Position numbers and translations under genes: made by a program | Part shown: positions 35,640 through 45,170 of the stretch, one piece after another | Position numbering within the stretch: the stretch's first letter is position 1 | How the letters are laid out: each line of letters opens with the position of its first letter | The notes under the pieces: generated by a model | Databases searched by the model: none | Seen by the model: the letters and a program-made list of their open reading frames with translations, nothing else | What the model was told of the DNA's origin: nothing | Source: Rhodocyclaceae bacterium | GTDB lineage: Bacteria; Pseudomonadota; Gammaproteobacteria; Burkholderiales; Rhodocyclaceae | Reading direction: 5' to 3' | Assembly (NCBI GenBank): GCA_030681195.1 | Contig: JAUXXJ010000005.1 | Coordinates: 286,964-350,963 of the forward strand | DNA: 64,000 nucleotides

Positions 35640-37664
35640 TCAAGAAGCCAGGGGGTGATCAAGTTGGCGCAGCGCTTCATCCGCATTGGCATAGAAGTGT
35701 GGCGAGACGCGATGGTTTTCCAGTGCCTCGCCAAGCTTGAGGCGCAGGAAGCTGCTGTTGGCATAGCGGGTGACATGCCGGTAATGCCGTTCCATGAGGC
35801 CCGACACCATGTCGATGTAGCTGTCGACCAGTTCGGGCGCGATGCTGAAACGGTCGTAATTGACGATGGCATCGACGTGATGGCCCAGCGGGGTAAGGCA
35901 GGATTCAACCGATTGGCGGATGTGTTCGACGTCGGCCGGCGTACGGACGTTCAGGCCGGCAAAGTCGACGAAGAACAGGTTTTGTGCTGCGTCGTAACTG
36001 AGACGATCCTGTATCGGGCGATCCATAAAACCAGTGCGCAGGTTCATCGGCTCTTCGGCAAAAATGCGCGCATCCATCAGGACCGGGGTGCCACGCATGA
36101 TGGGCTGGAAAGCCATGTGGGCAAGGATGTCGCGCTCAAGGTCGATGCCCGGCGCAATCTCGATCAGCTCGATGCCCTCGGCGACCAGTCGGAAGACGCA
36201 GCGCTCGGTGATGTAGAGCACCGGCTGCCCGCGCTTCAAGGCCTCCTGGCCGCTGAAGGTGCGGTGTTCGACTTGCTCAATAAACTTTTGCGAACGACCT
36301 TCCTGCAGGATGCGCAGTTGCCCGTGCTCGATGGCGATTTCGAGATTGCCGGCGGTGAAGGTGCCGACGAAGACGACCTTGCGGGCATTTTGCGAGATGT
36401 TGATGAAGCCGCCGGCACCGGCGAGACGCGGGCCGAACTTGCTGACGTTGAGATTGCCATCGCGGTCGGCCTGGGCGAGGCCGAGAAAGGCCAGGTCAAG
36501 TCCCCCGCCGTCGTAGAAGTCGAACTGGCTCGGCTGGTCGATGATCGCCTGGGTGTTGGTGGCCGCGCCGAAGTTGAGGCCACTGGCCGGAATGCCGCCG
36601 ATCACGCCCGGTTCGGCAGTGAGGGTGAGCAGGTCAAGCACTTTTTCTTCGGTGGCAATGGCCGCGATGCCTTCCGGCATGCCGATGCCAAGATTGACGA
36701 CGGCGTTGGGGGTCAGCTCCAGCGCGGCACGGCGGGCGATGATCTTGCGCTCATCCATGCCCATGGTCTGGATGGCGGAGAGCGGCACGCGAATCTCGCC
36801 GGAAAACGCCGGACTGTATTGCTCGATGAAGGTCTGCATGTGGTATTCGGGCTTTTCGGCGACGACAACGCAATCGACCAGCACGCCTGGAATCTTGACG
36901 TTGCGCGCATTGAGCGTGCCCGAGGCCGCGATGCGCTCGACCTGCGCGATGACAATGCCACCCGAGTTGTGGGCCGCCATGGCGATGGCGAGCGCTTCCA
37001 GCGTCAGCGCCTCTTTTTCCATGGTGATATTGCCTTCGGGATCGGCGGTGGTGCCACGGATGATGCCGACGTGGATCGGCATGGCCTTGTAGAACAGATA
37101 CTCTTCGCCGTCGATTTCCATCAGCCGCACGAGGTCTTCGGTGGTCTCGGTTGTTCTGGCGTTGAGCTTGCCGCCACCGTGGCGCGGGTCGACGAAGGTG
37201 CCAAGGCCGACGCGGGTGAGGGTGCCCGGCTTGCCGGCAGCGATGTCGCGGAACAAGTGGGTGATGACGCCTTGCGGCAGGTTCCAAGCTTCAATGCGGT
37301 TGCCGATGGCGAGTTCTTGCAGGCGCGGGGCGAGTCCCCAGTGGCCGCCGATGACGCGTTTCAGCAGTCCTTCGTGGCCGAGGTGGTTGAGGCCGCGCTC
37401 CTTGCCGTCGCCCTGGCCGGCGGCATAGACCAGGGTAAGGTTGCGCGGATGGCCGGCGGGTTGCGGCGCCTTGTCGCGCGTATCGAGGAACAGTTCTTCG
37501 AGGGCAACAGCGATGTTTTCGGCAAAGCCGATGCCAACGAAACCACCGGTTGCAATTGTGTCGCCATCGCGGATCAGGCGGACCGCTTCGCGGGCGCTGA
37601 CGATCTTGCCGCTATCAGAACCCCGCAAGGCGGACAGCATCGGATGCTGGGCGCGTGTACTCAT
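35640..37664 (-). CDS. Acyl-CoA:acetate/3-ketoacid CoA-transferase with C-terminal extension
   Basis: A 674-residue family I CoA-transferase in which the alpha and beta parts are fused. The first half begins [22 protein letters not shown]; the second holds the catalytic glutamate, Glu351, in [14 protein letters not shown]. It moves CoA between short-chain acids (propionate, acetate, acetoacetate type). The core needs about 520 residues; about 130 residues beyond it (from roughly 540, [19 protein letters not shown] onward) form an extra domain of unknown function. A role in propionate or acetate activation is inferred. Confidence 0.9.
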   Translation of the reverse strand: MSTRAQHPMLSALRGSDSGKIVSAREAVRLIRDGDTIATGGFVGIGFAENIAVALEELFLDTRDKAPQPAGHPRNLTLVYAAGQGDGKERGLNHLGHEGLLKRVIGGHWGLAPRLQELAIGNRIEAWNLPQGVITHLFRDIAAGKPGTLTRVGLGTFVDPRHGGGKLNARTTETTEDLVRLMEIDGEEYLFYKAMPIHVGIIRGTTADPEGNITMEKEALTLEALAIAMAAHNSGGIVIAQVERIAASGTLNARNVKIPGVLVDCVVVAEKPEYHMQTFIEQYSPAFSGEIRVPLSAIQTMGMDERKIIARRAALELTPNAVVNLGIGMPEGIAAIATEEKVLDLLTLTAEPGVIGGIPASGLNFGAATNTQAIIDQPSQFDFYDGGGLDLAFLGLAQADRDGNLNVSKFGPRLAGAGGFINISQNARKVVFVGTFTAGNLEIAIEHGQLRILQEGRSQKFIEQVEHRTFSGQEALKRGQPVLYITERCVFRLVAEGIELIEIAPGIDLERDILAHMAFQPIMRGTPVLMDARIFAEEPMNLRTGFMDRPIQDRLSYDAAQNLFFVDFAGLNVRTPADVEHIRQSVESCLTPLGHHVDAIVNYDRFSIAPELVDSYIDMVSGLMERHYRHVTRYANSSFLRLKLGEALENHRVSPHFYANADEALRQLDHPLAS

Positions 37665-37731
37665 CTTCTCTCCCCTCTTTTTTGCCGATTATGCACCGGA
37701 CGGGGGCGGCAGTGGTCAATCGTGTCTGGCG

Positions 37732-38784
37732 CTACTTCGCGGCACGGCGTAACTGAGCGCGCTCGAAAGCAACCACCAGCGGCAGCGATATCGCCAGTGG
37801 AATCAGCAGGTACATCAGGCGCCAGATCAGCAAAGCGGCGATCACGTTTGAAGGGGCGACGCTTGGCAGTACCGCGAGGAACACTGCTTCCATGACACCG
37901 ATGCCGCCCGGGGTCTGCGAAAGCAGGCCGGCCGAGAATGACAGCAGGAAGGCCCCGAGCACGATGATAAAGCCGGGGTTGCCGGCCTCGGGCAGGACGA
38001 AATAGATGATGCCGGCCGCAGCAATCAGTTCCAGCGGCGCGGCCATCAGTTGCCGTACGACAACGGGCAGGCGTGGATAGACGATGTGCACCGAGCGGAA
38101 GTGCACGGGCTTGAAGTGCAGCCATGAGCCGAGTACGTAGAGTGCGCAGAGCCCGAGCATGATTGCGCCGATCATCTGTACCAGAGGAGCGGGCAAGTTC
38201 AAGCGGGGAACCATTTCCGCCAGTGGTTGAACAATGTCGGGTTGGACGACAAAGACGAAGCCGGTGAGCAGTATCGTGCCAAACGCGAAGGTAAACGAGC
38301 AGAGTGCGACCAGGATTGCCACTTCACCGGCGCCCAGGCCGCAGGCGCCGTAGGCGCGCAAGCGCACCAGCCCACCGGACAGCACCGAGGCACCGAGGTT
38401 GTGGCCAAGCGCGTAGGTAACGAAGGAGCAGGAGGCGATAAATGGCCAGGAGATTTCCTGCTGCCGGTTCAGGTGGATGAGTGCGATGCGGTCATACCAG
38501 GCCAGCGCGATATAGGCTAATAGCGCAGATAAGGCCGCTAGCGCGTAGCCGGTGCCCGGCACGTCGCGGATGCTGTTGCCGATGGATTCGGCGATGATCT
38601 TGAGGCTGAGCCAGAAGCCGCCGGAAGCGAGCAGTTCTTTGGCGACCGGATCTGCGGCGACTTCCCCACGCAACTTTGAGTAGAGGAGCCACAGCGACCA
38701 TGCGATCACAAGACCGACGCCAGTCAGCCAGAGTACCTTCTTGGCGAGTCGAATCCAGGGGCGAGAGTCCAATTGGGCTGTCAT
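37732..38784 (-). CDS. YbhN/UPF0104-type membrane protein (LPG synthase TM-like)
   Basis: A 350-residue protein with about eight to nine membrane helices, matching the lysylphosphatidylglycerol synthase transmembrane-region family without the C-terminal aminoacyl-transferase domain. Family phrases are FVTYALGHNLGASVLSGGLVRLR and SQTPGGIGVMEAVFLAVLP. It is probably an inner-membrane lipid-related protein; the substrate is unknown. It diverges from the LysR regulator gene with a 161-bp gap. Confidence 0.88.
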   Translation of the reverse strand: MTAQLDSRPWIRLAKKVLWLTGVGLVIAWSLWLLYSKLRGEVAADPVAKELLASGGFWLSLKIIAESIGNSIRDVPGTGYALAALSALLAYIALAWYDRIALIHLNRQQEISWPFIASCSFVTYALGHNLGASVLSGGLVRLRAYGACGLGAGEVAILVALCSFTFAFGTILLTGFVFVVQPDIVQPLAEMVPRLNLPAPLVQMIGAIMLGLCALYVLGSWLHFKPVHFRSVHIVYPRLPVVVRQLMAAPLELIAAAGIIYFVLPEAGNPGFIIVLGAFLLSFSAGLLSQTPGGIGVMEAVFLAVLPSVAPSNVIAALLIWRLMYLLIPLAISLPLVVAFERAQLRRAAK

Positions 38785-38945
38785 GAGCTGGCGGTTTATA
38801 TCACGAAAGAAATGGCGGGCCTTTGTTGTGGCTCAATCGCGAGCGTCTTGGCTGGTGTCGGCAGGTCTATCAGGCTTTCTTATACTGGAAAATTGTGTTT
38901 GAATATCGAGAATAACTACATCTATCCATACCGAGGGGAAAATTC

Positions 38946-39854
38946 ATGGCGGATCGCAGGCTCCAAGTCTTTCACGCCGTCGCCAGACAGTTGTCGTTTA
39001 CCAAGGCTGCTGAGGTGCTGTTCATGACCCAGCCGGCGGTGACTTTTCAGATCAAGCAATTGGAAGAGCACTTCAATACGCGTTTGTTCGATCGCGGCCA
39101 CGGACGCATCTCACTCACGCCGGCCGGCGAGTTAGTCCTGCAATATGCCGAAAAGATACTCGGCCTGTCGGGCGAGATGGATGTGCGCTTGTCCGAGATG
39201 ACTGGCGAAGTGGGCGGCTCCCTGCTGGTCGGCGCCAGTACGACGATTGCTGAATTCCTGCTGCCGCGCATCCTCGGCGAGTTCAAGTCAAAATACCCCA
39301 ACGTGCGCCCCCGTCTGGTGGTGGCCAATTCCGAGACGATCGAAACGCGGGTGTCGGAGCACACCATTGATATTGGCTTCATCGAATCTTCTTCGCGCCA
39401 GCCCAACCTGCAGACCGAGATCTGCTGCGAAGATGAGTTGCAGGTGATCTGCAGCCCGAAGTTTCCGCTGGCCCGTCTCAAGGAGATTGCGCCGCAAGCC
39501 CTGGTCGAGCATCCCTTTGTTTCGCGCGAGCCGGGCTCAGGAACGCGTGAGTTCGCCGAGGGGTATCTGCGCAAGCATGGTATTGATATCGACCACATGC
39601 AGCCGGTGATGGAACTGGGTAGCCCGTTGGCGCTGCTCGAAGTGGTGGAAACCGGTCTGGGCTATGCGATTGCTTCGCGTACCTCGGTGATGAAGTCGCT
39701 GCGTCTTGGCGATCTGGTCTCGATCCCGCTCAAGCCGCGCCTGACACGCAAGCTGTCGATGGTCTACCCGAAGGAAAAATTCCGCTCGCGCCTGGTAACA
39801 GCGTTTGTCGATTTCGTTACCGAGCGCCTCAAGGAGTGCAAGAACAAGGTTTGA
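38946..39854 (+). CDS. LysR-family transcriptional regulator
   Basis: A 302-residue regulator. The N-terminal winged helix (MADRRLQVFHAVARQLSFTK, AAEVLFMTQPAVTFQIKQLE) is followed by a substrate-binding domain (LLVGASTTIAEFLLPRIL, DIGFIESSSRQPNL, HPFVSREPGSGTREFAEGYL). The effector pocket resembles CysB/CbbR-like members. The divergent YbhN-like gene across the intergenic gap is the obvious target candidate. It lies 29 nt upstream of alr, though a regulatory link is not evident. Confidence 0.9.
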   Translation: MADRRLQVFHAVARQLSFTKAAEVLFMTQPAVTFQIKQLEEHFNTRLFDRGHGRISLTPAGELVLQYAEKILGLSGEMDVRLSEMTGEVGGSLLVGASTTIAEFLLPRILGEFKSKYPNVRPRLVVANSETIETRVSEHTIDIGFIESSSRQPNLQTEICCEDELQVICSPKFPLARLKEIAPQALVEHPFVSREPGSGTREFAEGYLRKHGIDIDHMQPVMELGSPLALLEVVETGLGYAIASRTSVMKSLRLGDLVSIPLKPRLTRKLSMVYPKEKFRSRLVTAFVDFVTERLKECKNKV

Positions 39855-39883
39855 CCAACTGAGCCTGACCGACTGACCGGGTG

Positions 39884-40951
39884 ATGAATACGTCGCGGCC
39901 GATCCGCGCCATTATTGACTTGGCCGCACTGCGGCATAACCATGCCGTTGCACGTCGGCAAGTCGGGGCCAATAAACTCTGGGCCGTGGTCAAGGCGAAT
40001 GCCTACGGTCACGGGTTGGAGCGTGCCGTGACTGCCTTGGCCAAAGAAGCTGACGGTTTTGCCCTGATCGAACTCGAACGCGCGATTGCTCTGCGTCAGT
40101 CCGGTCTGACGCATCCGTTCCTGATGCTGGAAGGTTTTTATGACGCCAACGAACTGGCCCTGTTTATCCGGCATCGTCTGATCCCGGTTGTTCATCGTCC
40201 CGATCAGGTGCGGGCACTGTTGGCCGTCGACTGGCCGGCGGATCTGCCGGTGTATCTGAAGCTCGACTCCGGCATGCACCGCCTCGGTTTTGATACTGTC
40301 GGTGTTGCCGAGGCACAGCGTGCCTTGGCGGGCCGCATGCCGCTGGTGCTGATGACGCACTTTGCCGATGCCGATGGTCCGCGTGGCATTGATTGGCAGC
40401 TTGAACGATTTAACGCGATGACGCCCGACATGAATCATCCCCGTTCGCTGGGCAATTCGGCGGCGATCCTGCGCTATCCCGACAAGGTCGGCGACTGGGC
40501 GCGGCCGGGCATCATGCTCTATGGCGGTTCGCCGTTTGCCGAGGTGACCGCAGATGCCCTCGATCTCAGGCCGGTGATGACCCTGCAAAGCGAGATCATT
40601 GGGATACAAAGCATTGGGGCCGGCGAAAGCGTCGGCTATGGTTGCACCTTTACGGCGGACAAGCCAATGCGCATCGGCGTGGTGGCCTGCGGTTATGCGG
40701 ATGGTTATCCGCGCCATGCACCGACCGGCACGCCGGTATTGGTCGATGGCCAGCGCACCCGCACGCTGGGGCGCGTGTCGATGGACAAGCTTTGCGTCGA
40801 TCTCACTCATCTAAAAGTCGGCGTTGGCGGGACGGCGGTGTTGTGGGGTGAGAGACTGTCGGCTGACGAAGTGGCCATCGCCGCCGGCACAATCAGCTAT
40901 GAATTGTTCTGCGCACTGCCACCGCGCGTGGCCATCGAAGTGAGAAGCTAA
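39884..40951 (+). CDS. alr: Alanine racemase
   Basis: A 355-residue fold-III PLP enzyme. The PLP lysine is Lys37 in AVVKANAYGHG, and the catalytic Tyr lies in ESVGYGCTF. It makes D-alanine for peptidoglycan. The ATG at 39884 is preferred over the GTG just before it. Near the C-terminus, KVGVGGTAVLWGE includes a copy of the 24-bp repeat placed at the start of a beta-strand where Alr proteins usually have a variable loop. Its TAA overlaps the radA ATG by one base. Confidence 0.95.
   Translation: MNTSRPIRAIIDLAALRHNHAVARRQVGANKLWAVVKANAYGHGLERAVTALAKEADGFALIELERAIALRQSGLTHPFLMLEGFYDANELALFIRHRLIPVVHRPDQVRALLAVDWPADLPVYLKLDSGMHRLGFDTVGVAEAQRALAGRMPLVLMTHFADADGPRGIDWQLERFNAMTPDMNHPRSLGNSAAILRYPDKVGDWARPGIMLYGGSPFAEVTADALDLRPVMTLQSEIIGIQSIGAGESVGYGCTFTADKPMRIGVVACGYADGYPRHAPTGTPVLVDGQRTRTLGRVSMDKLCVDLTHLKVGVGGTAVLWGERLSADEVAIAAGTISYELFCALPPRVAIEVRS
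40813..40836 (-). repeat. 24-bp interspersed repeat inside alr
   Basis: One difference from consensus (GCGTTGG for GCGCTGG), in frame, encoding KVGVGGTA in the C-terminal beta domain. Confidence 0.88.
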
Positions 40952-42318
40952 TGGCTAGAAAAAATAGTGTCTACAGTTGTACCGAGTGCGGTGCGACCGC
41001 GCCCAAATGGCAGGGGCAGTGTCCTGGCTGCGGCCAGTGGAATACGCTGGTGGAGGCCATCATGGAAGCGTCCACCCCTGCGGCCAGTCGTTTCGCCTCG
41101 CTGGCCGGCGCGAGCAAGTTGCAGACGCTGGCCTCGATCAAGCCGCGCGATGAACCGCGCCAGCCGACCGGCATTGAGGAATTCGACCGCGTGTTGGGCG
41201 GCGGTCTGGTGGCCGGCGGGGTGGTGCTGATCGGTGGCGATCCGGGTATCGGCAAGTCAACCCTGCTGTTGCAGGCCTTGGCGCGGCTGGCCGAGGCGAA
41301 GCAGAATGTGCTCTACATCTCCGGCGAAGAATCCGGCGAACAGGTCGCCTTGCGTGCCCAGCGCCTGCAACTGGATGCCGGCGAACTGCAACTGCTGGCC
41401 GAGATCAATCTCGAAAAAATTCTCACCGTGTTGGGCAGTTGTCGACCGGCGGTGGCGGTGATCGATTCGATTCAGACGCTGTGGTCGGATGCGTTGCAAT
41501 CCGCCCCCGGTTCGGTGGCGCAGGTGCGCGAGTGTTCGGCGCAGCTGACGCGCTTTGCCAAACAGAGCGGTACTTGCGTGATCCTCGTCGGCCATGTGAC
41601 CAAGGATGGCAGTCTGGCCGGGCCGCGCGTGCTCGAACATATCGTCGATACCGTGTTGTATTTCGAGGGCGACACGCATTCGAGCTTCCGCCTGGTGCGC
41701 GCTATCAAGAATCGCTTCGGCGCGGTGAATGAACTCGGCGTGTTCGCCATGACCGACAAGGGCTTGAAGGGCGTATCGAACCCGTCCGCCCTGTTTCTCT
41801 CGCAACATGCGCAGGATGTGGCGGGCAGTTGCGTTATGGTGACCCAAGAAGGCACGCGGCCGCTGCTGGTCGAGATTCAGGCGCTGGTCGATGGCGCCCA
41901 GTCGGGCAATCCACGTCGCTTGACGGTCGGCCTTGAGCAACAGCGTCTTGCCATGTTGCTGGCGGTGCTGCATCGTCATGCGGGCGTGGTGTGCAGCGAT
42001 CAGGATGTGTTCGTCAATGCCGTGGGTGGTGTGCGCATTCAGGAACCAGCGGCTGACTTGGCGGTATTGCTGGCGATTGTCTCGTCCTTGCGTAACAAGC
42101 CACTACCCGGCAAATTGGTGGCCTTTGGCGAGATTGGACTGGCCGGCGAAATCCGTCCTGCGCCGCGCGGTCAGGAACGCTTGAAAGAAGCTGCCAAACT
42201 CGGTTTCACCCACGCGCTGATTCCCAAGGCCAATGCGCCCAAGCAGCCGATCAAAGGCATTGAGGTCATCGCGCTCGAACGCGTCGAGCAGGCCATTGAG
42301 CAGATGCGGTCCTGGTAG
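40951..42318 (+). CDS. radA: DNA repair protein RadA
   Basis: A 455-residue RadA. A C4 zinc finger (Cys10, Cys13, Cys24, Cys27) is followed by a RecA-like ATPase with Walker A GGDPGIGKSTLL and the RadA-specific KNRFG motif (IKNRFGAVNELGVF), then a Lon-protease-like domain (DVFVNAVGGVRIQEPAADLA). It promotes branch migration in recombination; in naturally competent bacteria RadA also extends recombination of incoming DNA. A copy of the 24-bp repeat begins two bases after the stop codon. Confidence 0.96.
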   Translation: MARKNSVYSCTECGATAPKWQGQCPGCGQWNTLVEAIMEASTPAASRFASLAGASKLQTLASIKPRDEPRQPTGIEEFDRVLGGGLVAGGVVLIGGDPGIGKSTLLLQALARLAEAKQNVLYISGEESGEQVALRAQRLQLDAGELQLLAEINLEKILTVLGSCRPAVAVIDSIQTLWSDALQSAPGSVAQVRECSAQLTRFAKQSGTCVILVGHVTKDGSLAGPRVLEHIVDTVLYFEGDTHSSFRLVRAIKNRFGAVNELGVFAMTDKGLKGVSNPSALFLSQHAQDVAGSCVMVTQEGTRPLLVEIQALVDGAQSGNPRRLTVGLEQQRLAMLLAVLHRHAGVVCSDQDVFVNAVGGVRIQEPAADLAVLLAIVSSLRNKPLPGKLVAFGEIGLAGEIRPAPRGQERLKEAAKLGFTHALIPKANAPKQPIKGIEVIALERVEQAIEQMRSW

Positions 42319-42319
42319 C

Positions 42320-42343
42320 GCCGTCCTACCAGCGCCGACTTTT
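42320..42343 (+). repeat. 24-bp interspersed repeat right after radA stop
   Basis: GCCGTCCTACCA then GCGCCGACTTTT, two differences from consensus, starting two bases after the TAG of radA. Confidence 0.87.
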
Positions 42344-42393
42344 CTCCTGGGGGGCTACAATCGTTCCGTCCCCAAATCGCATGATTGATTCCT

Positions 42394-42543
42394 ATGGCTG
42401 CTGCAAAATCTTCCGGTTTAAGCGTCAATCTCGGCTTTGAACAAACCCTCTGGGCCACCGCCGACAAGCTGGCGCGGCTGGAAATGGCGATCCGCGCGAA
42501 CTTGAGCTTGATGAGAGCTGCCGAACAGGGAACGCCAGCATGA
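42394..42543 (+). pseudogene. hsdM: hsdM remnant: N-terminus fused to a short C-terminal piece
   Basis: A 49-codon open frame. The first ~21 residues (MAAAKSSGLSVNLGFEQTLW then ATADKL) match the N-terminus of type I restriction methylase HsdM, where a family protein would continue for about 480 more residues. Instead the frame passes directly into ARLEMAIRANLSLMRAAEQG, reminiscent of the HsdM C-terminus (this second match is weaker). The SAM-binding and NPPF motifs are absent, so no methylase is made. Its stop overlaps the next ORF (ATGA), as in an intact operon. Confidence 0.7.
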
Positions 42544-42743
42544 CAATACAAAATCCATACCTCGTCGTCGTGGATGAAACCTGTAACGTTGAAGAAAGCG
42601 AACAACCTTTCGGCAAGCGCTGGGGACAGCACCTGATTGAATTGTCTCCGGAGCATCTCGATGCGCTACATGCTGGAAAGCTTCTGGCGCTGGATGTGCA
42701 GGAGGAATACGTGGTTTTTGTGGGGCTGAAACGTGAGGGGTAA
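42540..42743 (+). CDS. Small protein of the type I restriction locus
   Basis: A 67-residue protein (MTIQNPYLVVVDETCNVEES, HLIELSPEHLDALHAGKLLA) starting at an ATG that overlaps the hsdM remnant stop. It has no recognised domain, looks like a folded small acidic protein, and is not truncated. Its position between hsdM and hsdS suggests it was an accessory of that system. Confidence 0.6.
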   Translation: MTIQNPYLVVVDETCNVEESEQPFGKRWGQHLIELSPEHLDALHAGKLLALDVQEEYVVFVGLKREG

Positions 42744-43257
42744 CGCGAGAGTCACCTTGTTTGATGGCGTCGCCGTCCCGCCAGCGCCGACTTTTTTGAG
42801 AAACTGGAAAAGAACCACGCTTGGTGCCTTTGTCAGCCTTCAACGGGGCCATGATCTGACTGAAACGGAGCAAAAGCCTGAGGTCATTCCAGTGATGTGG
42901 TCAGATGGGCAAAATGGGTTTCATGACACCGCAGGAGCGAAGGGGCTTGGCGTTGTTATTGGCCGAAGTGGTGCGTCGTTTGGGCAGGTTCACTACAGTG
43001 CTGGTAATTACTGGCCGCACAACACATGTCTACATGTGACGGATTCCGACTGCTTCAACGGCGACCTGTTGGCTCTTCCTCCACCAGAAATTACCGCTGA
43101 GTTTGGGGTATTTGCAGCAGGCACGATTCGGAAAATAAAAGCCAACGACGAACAATCCCGCACCCTCGCCACCCTGCGCGACGCCCTGCTGCCCAAACTG
43201 CTTTCCGGCGAGATTCGCGTCGGCGACGCCGAGCGAGAAATCGCGGAGGTGCTTTGA
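42733..43257 (+). pseudogene. hsdS: hsdS remnant: part of one target-recognition domain joined to the C-terminus
   Basis: A 174-codon frame from a GTG at 42733 (the true start is uncertain; TTG codons at 42754 and 42796 are alternatives). WKRTTLGAFVSLQRGHDLT through NYWPHNTCLHVTD matches a target-recognition domain of specificity subunit HsdS, and ANDEQSRTLATLRDALLPKL through GDAEREIAEVL matches the extreme HsdS C-terminus. The middle (rest of the first domain, central helices and the second domain, about 200 residues) is missing. The N-terminal AVPPAPTF comes from a perfect 24-bp repeat copy. The remaining protein cannot specify a bipartite DNA site. Confidence 0.75.
42772..42795 (+). repeat. 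24-bp interspersed repeat at the start of the hsdS remnant
   Basis: Perfect copy, in frame with the hsdS remnant, encoding AVPPAPTF immediately before the target-recognition domain sequence. Confidence 0.88.
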
Positions 43258-45164
43258 TGACCGAGAGCGGCATGGATATTCAGACCCTGCGCGAACTGGC
43301 TGAATCCGTCGAGCTGGAATGCAAGGCGGCGCAGGGGCGCGACCGTCTTGGCGAACTGCCAGGTGACTTCTGGAAGACCTACAGCGCGATGGCGAACAGC
43401 CAGGGCGGAGAGATTTTGCTCGGGATCGAGGAAAAGCCCAAAGGAACTTTCCGGGCGCTGGGTTTGGCCGAACTGGAGCGGGTACGCAAGGCGTTGTGGG
43501 ACAACCTGCACAACCGCAAGCAGATTAGCCTGAACCTGCTACGCGAGCAGGACGTTGCGCCGATTGTCATCGACGGGAAAACGGTGCTGCGTGTGTGCGT
43601 ACCCCGTTCCGAACGGCAGCAGCGCCCCATTCATCTGGGCGAAAACCCGTTCGGCGGCACTTATTTGCGCCGTCACGAGGGCGATTATCCGGCCGACGAT
43701 GAAACGGTGCGGCGGATGCTGGCTGAACGGGTTGAAGATAGCCGGGACGAGCGGATTCTGGATGGCTTTGAGCTTGCTGATCTTGATATGGATTCGGTCG
43801 CGGCCTACCGCAATCGCTTTTCGGCGGTGAAGCCCGGGCATGTCTGGCTCGATCTCGACATCCCCGAGTTTCTGGTACAGATCGGAGCGTGGGGCAGAGA
43901 CCGGGAGCGCCGGGTTTCGGGGTTGCGCCTCGCCGGTTTGCTGATGTTCGGCAAACTGGGGGCGATTCGGGATGCGATCCCCCATTACATGGTGGACTAT
44001 CAGGAGCGGCCGGAGCCCAAGGCCGAAAAGCGCTGGGTGGATCGTCTGGTACCAGATGGTACGTGGTCGGGCAACATTTACGATTTTTTCCGTCGAGTCC
44101 ATCAGAAGCTCACCGATGGACTGAAAGTGCCGTTCCAGTTGCAGGATGGTCAGCGCATTGAGGACACGCCGGTACATGAGGCCCTGCGCGAAGCCTTGGT
44201 CAATACGCTGATTCATGCAGATTTCTCGGGGCGGGTTTCGGTGCTGGTGGTGAAGCGGCCGGATATGTTTGGCTTTCGCAATCCCGGCCTGATGCGTATT
44301 CCGTTGGATATGGCTGTGCAGGGGGGTAATAGTGATTGCCGTAACCGGCGGCTGCAAACCATGTTTCATCTGGTGGGCTATGGCGACCATGCGGGGTCGG
44401 GAATCCCCAAGATTTATCGCAACTGGCAGATCGAGCACTGGCGGCGCCCGCAGTTGTATGAAATTCCAGAGCCTGAGCAAACTTTGATGGAATTGAGGAT
44501 GGTCAGCCTGTTCCCAGAGTCGACTACACGAGAACTCGATCAGCGCTTTGGGGAACGTTTCCGTTCGATGCCAGAGTTGGAGCGGCTGGCTTTGGTTGCA
44601 GCGGCTACCGAACAGACGATCAATCATCCCCGCCTCAGGGAAATTTGTGCGGATCATTCGGCTGATATCAGCAAGGCACTGACTAATCTGGTCCGTGGTG
44701 GTTTTCTCGATTCTGATGGCAGCGGGCGGGGTATGGTCTATTTTCTGCCCGGTACGACATTCCCCCGGTTGGATGAGGCTTTCGGCGAGGCAGGTCAGCA
44801 AGCCGGAGTACCTCAAGCGAACTCCGGAGGTTTGGCGGGGAGCTCCGGAGGTTTGGGAGAGAACTCCGGAGGTTTGGTGGATAGCTCCGGAGGTTTGCTG
44901 GCAGCTCTGAAAAATAGGCTACTGGGGCGTTTCCCGGATGGAGCAGTACCCGGTAAGTTGCCGAGAGAGCAGATGCGGGACATAGTCTTGGCACTTTGCA
45001 GAGGCCACTATGTGCCCCTCAAGGTGTTGGCTGAGGCGTTGGGGCGCTCTGAAGATGCCTTGCGAAAAGATCACCTGAATCCGCTGGTTGCTGATCGTCT
45101 GCTCGAACGCCAGTATCCAACCCAGCCCAATCATCCGGGCCAAGCCTACCGTATGGTGGAGTAG
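43257..45164 (+). CDS. AlbA_2 (Schlafen-like) ATP-binding protein
   Basis: A 635-residue protein of the kind found between hsdS and hsdR in many type I loci. The N-terminal AlbA_2 domain (LELCK-type start ELAESVELECKAAQGRD, MANSQGGEILLGIEE, GTYLRRHEGDYPAD) is followed by an HATPase_c_4-like region (ALREALVNTLIHADF, FRNPGLMRIP, GSGIPKIYRNW) and C-terminal winged helices. A low-complexity linker of four SGGL heptads is encoded by a 21-bp tandem repeat. Start at the ATG overlapping the hsdS remnant stop. Unlike its hsd neighbours it is full length, so it may have its own function. Confidence 0.85.
   Translation: MTESGMDIQTLRELAESVELECKAAQGRDRLGELPGDFWKTYSAMANSQGGEILLGIEEKPKGTFRALGLAELERVRKALWDNLHNRKQISLNLLREQDVAPIVIDGKTVLRVCVPRSERQQRPIHLGENPFGGTYLRRHEGDYPADDETVRRMLAERVEDSRDERILDGFELADLDMDSVAAYRNRFSAVKPGHVWLDLDIPEFLVQIGAWGRDRERRVSGLRLAGLLMFGKLGAIRDAIPHYMVDYQERPEPKAEKRWVDRLVPDGTWSGNIYDFFRRVHQKLTDGLKVPFQLQDGQRIEDTPVHEALREALVNTLIHADFSGRVSVLVVKRPDMFGFRNPGLMRIPLDMAVQGGNSDCRNRRLQTMFHLVGYGDHAGSGIPKIYRNWQIEHWRRPQLYEIPEPEQTLMELRMVSLFPESTTRELDQRFGERFRSMPELERLALVAAATEQTINHPRLREICADHSADISKALTNLVRGGFLDSDGSGRGMVYFLPGTTFPRLDEAFGEAGQQAGVPQANSGGLAGSSGGLGENSGGLVDSSGGLLAALKNRLLGRFPDGAVPGKLPREQMRDIVLALCRGHYVPLKVLAEALGRSEDALRKDHLNPLVADRLLERQYPTQPNHPGQAYRMVE
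44822..44905 (+). repeat. 21-bp tandem repeat, four units, in coding sequence
   Basis: CTCCGGAGGTTT recurs at 44822, 44843, 44864 and 44885, a constant 21-bp period, encoding seven-residue units with SGGL at their core. It forms a flexible linker before the C-terminal winged-helix part of the AlbA_2 protein. Unit number could vary between strains. Confidence 0.85.
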
Positions 45165-45170
45165 CGAGCC

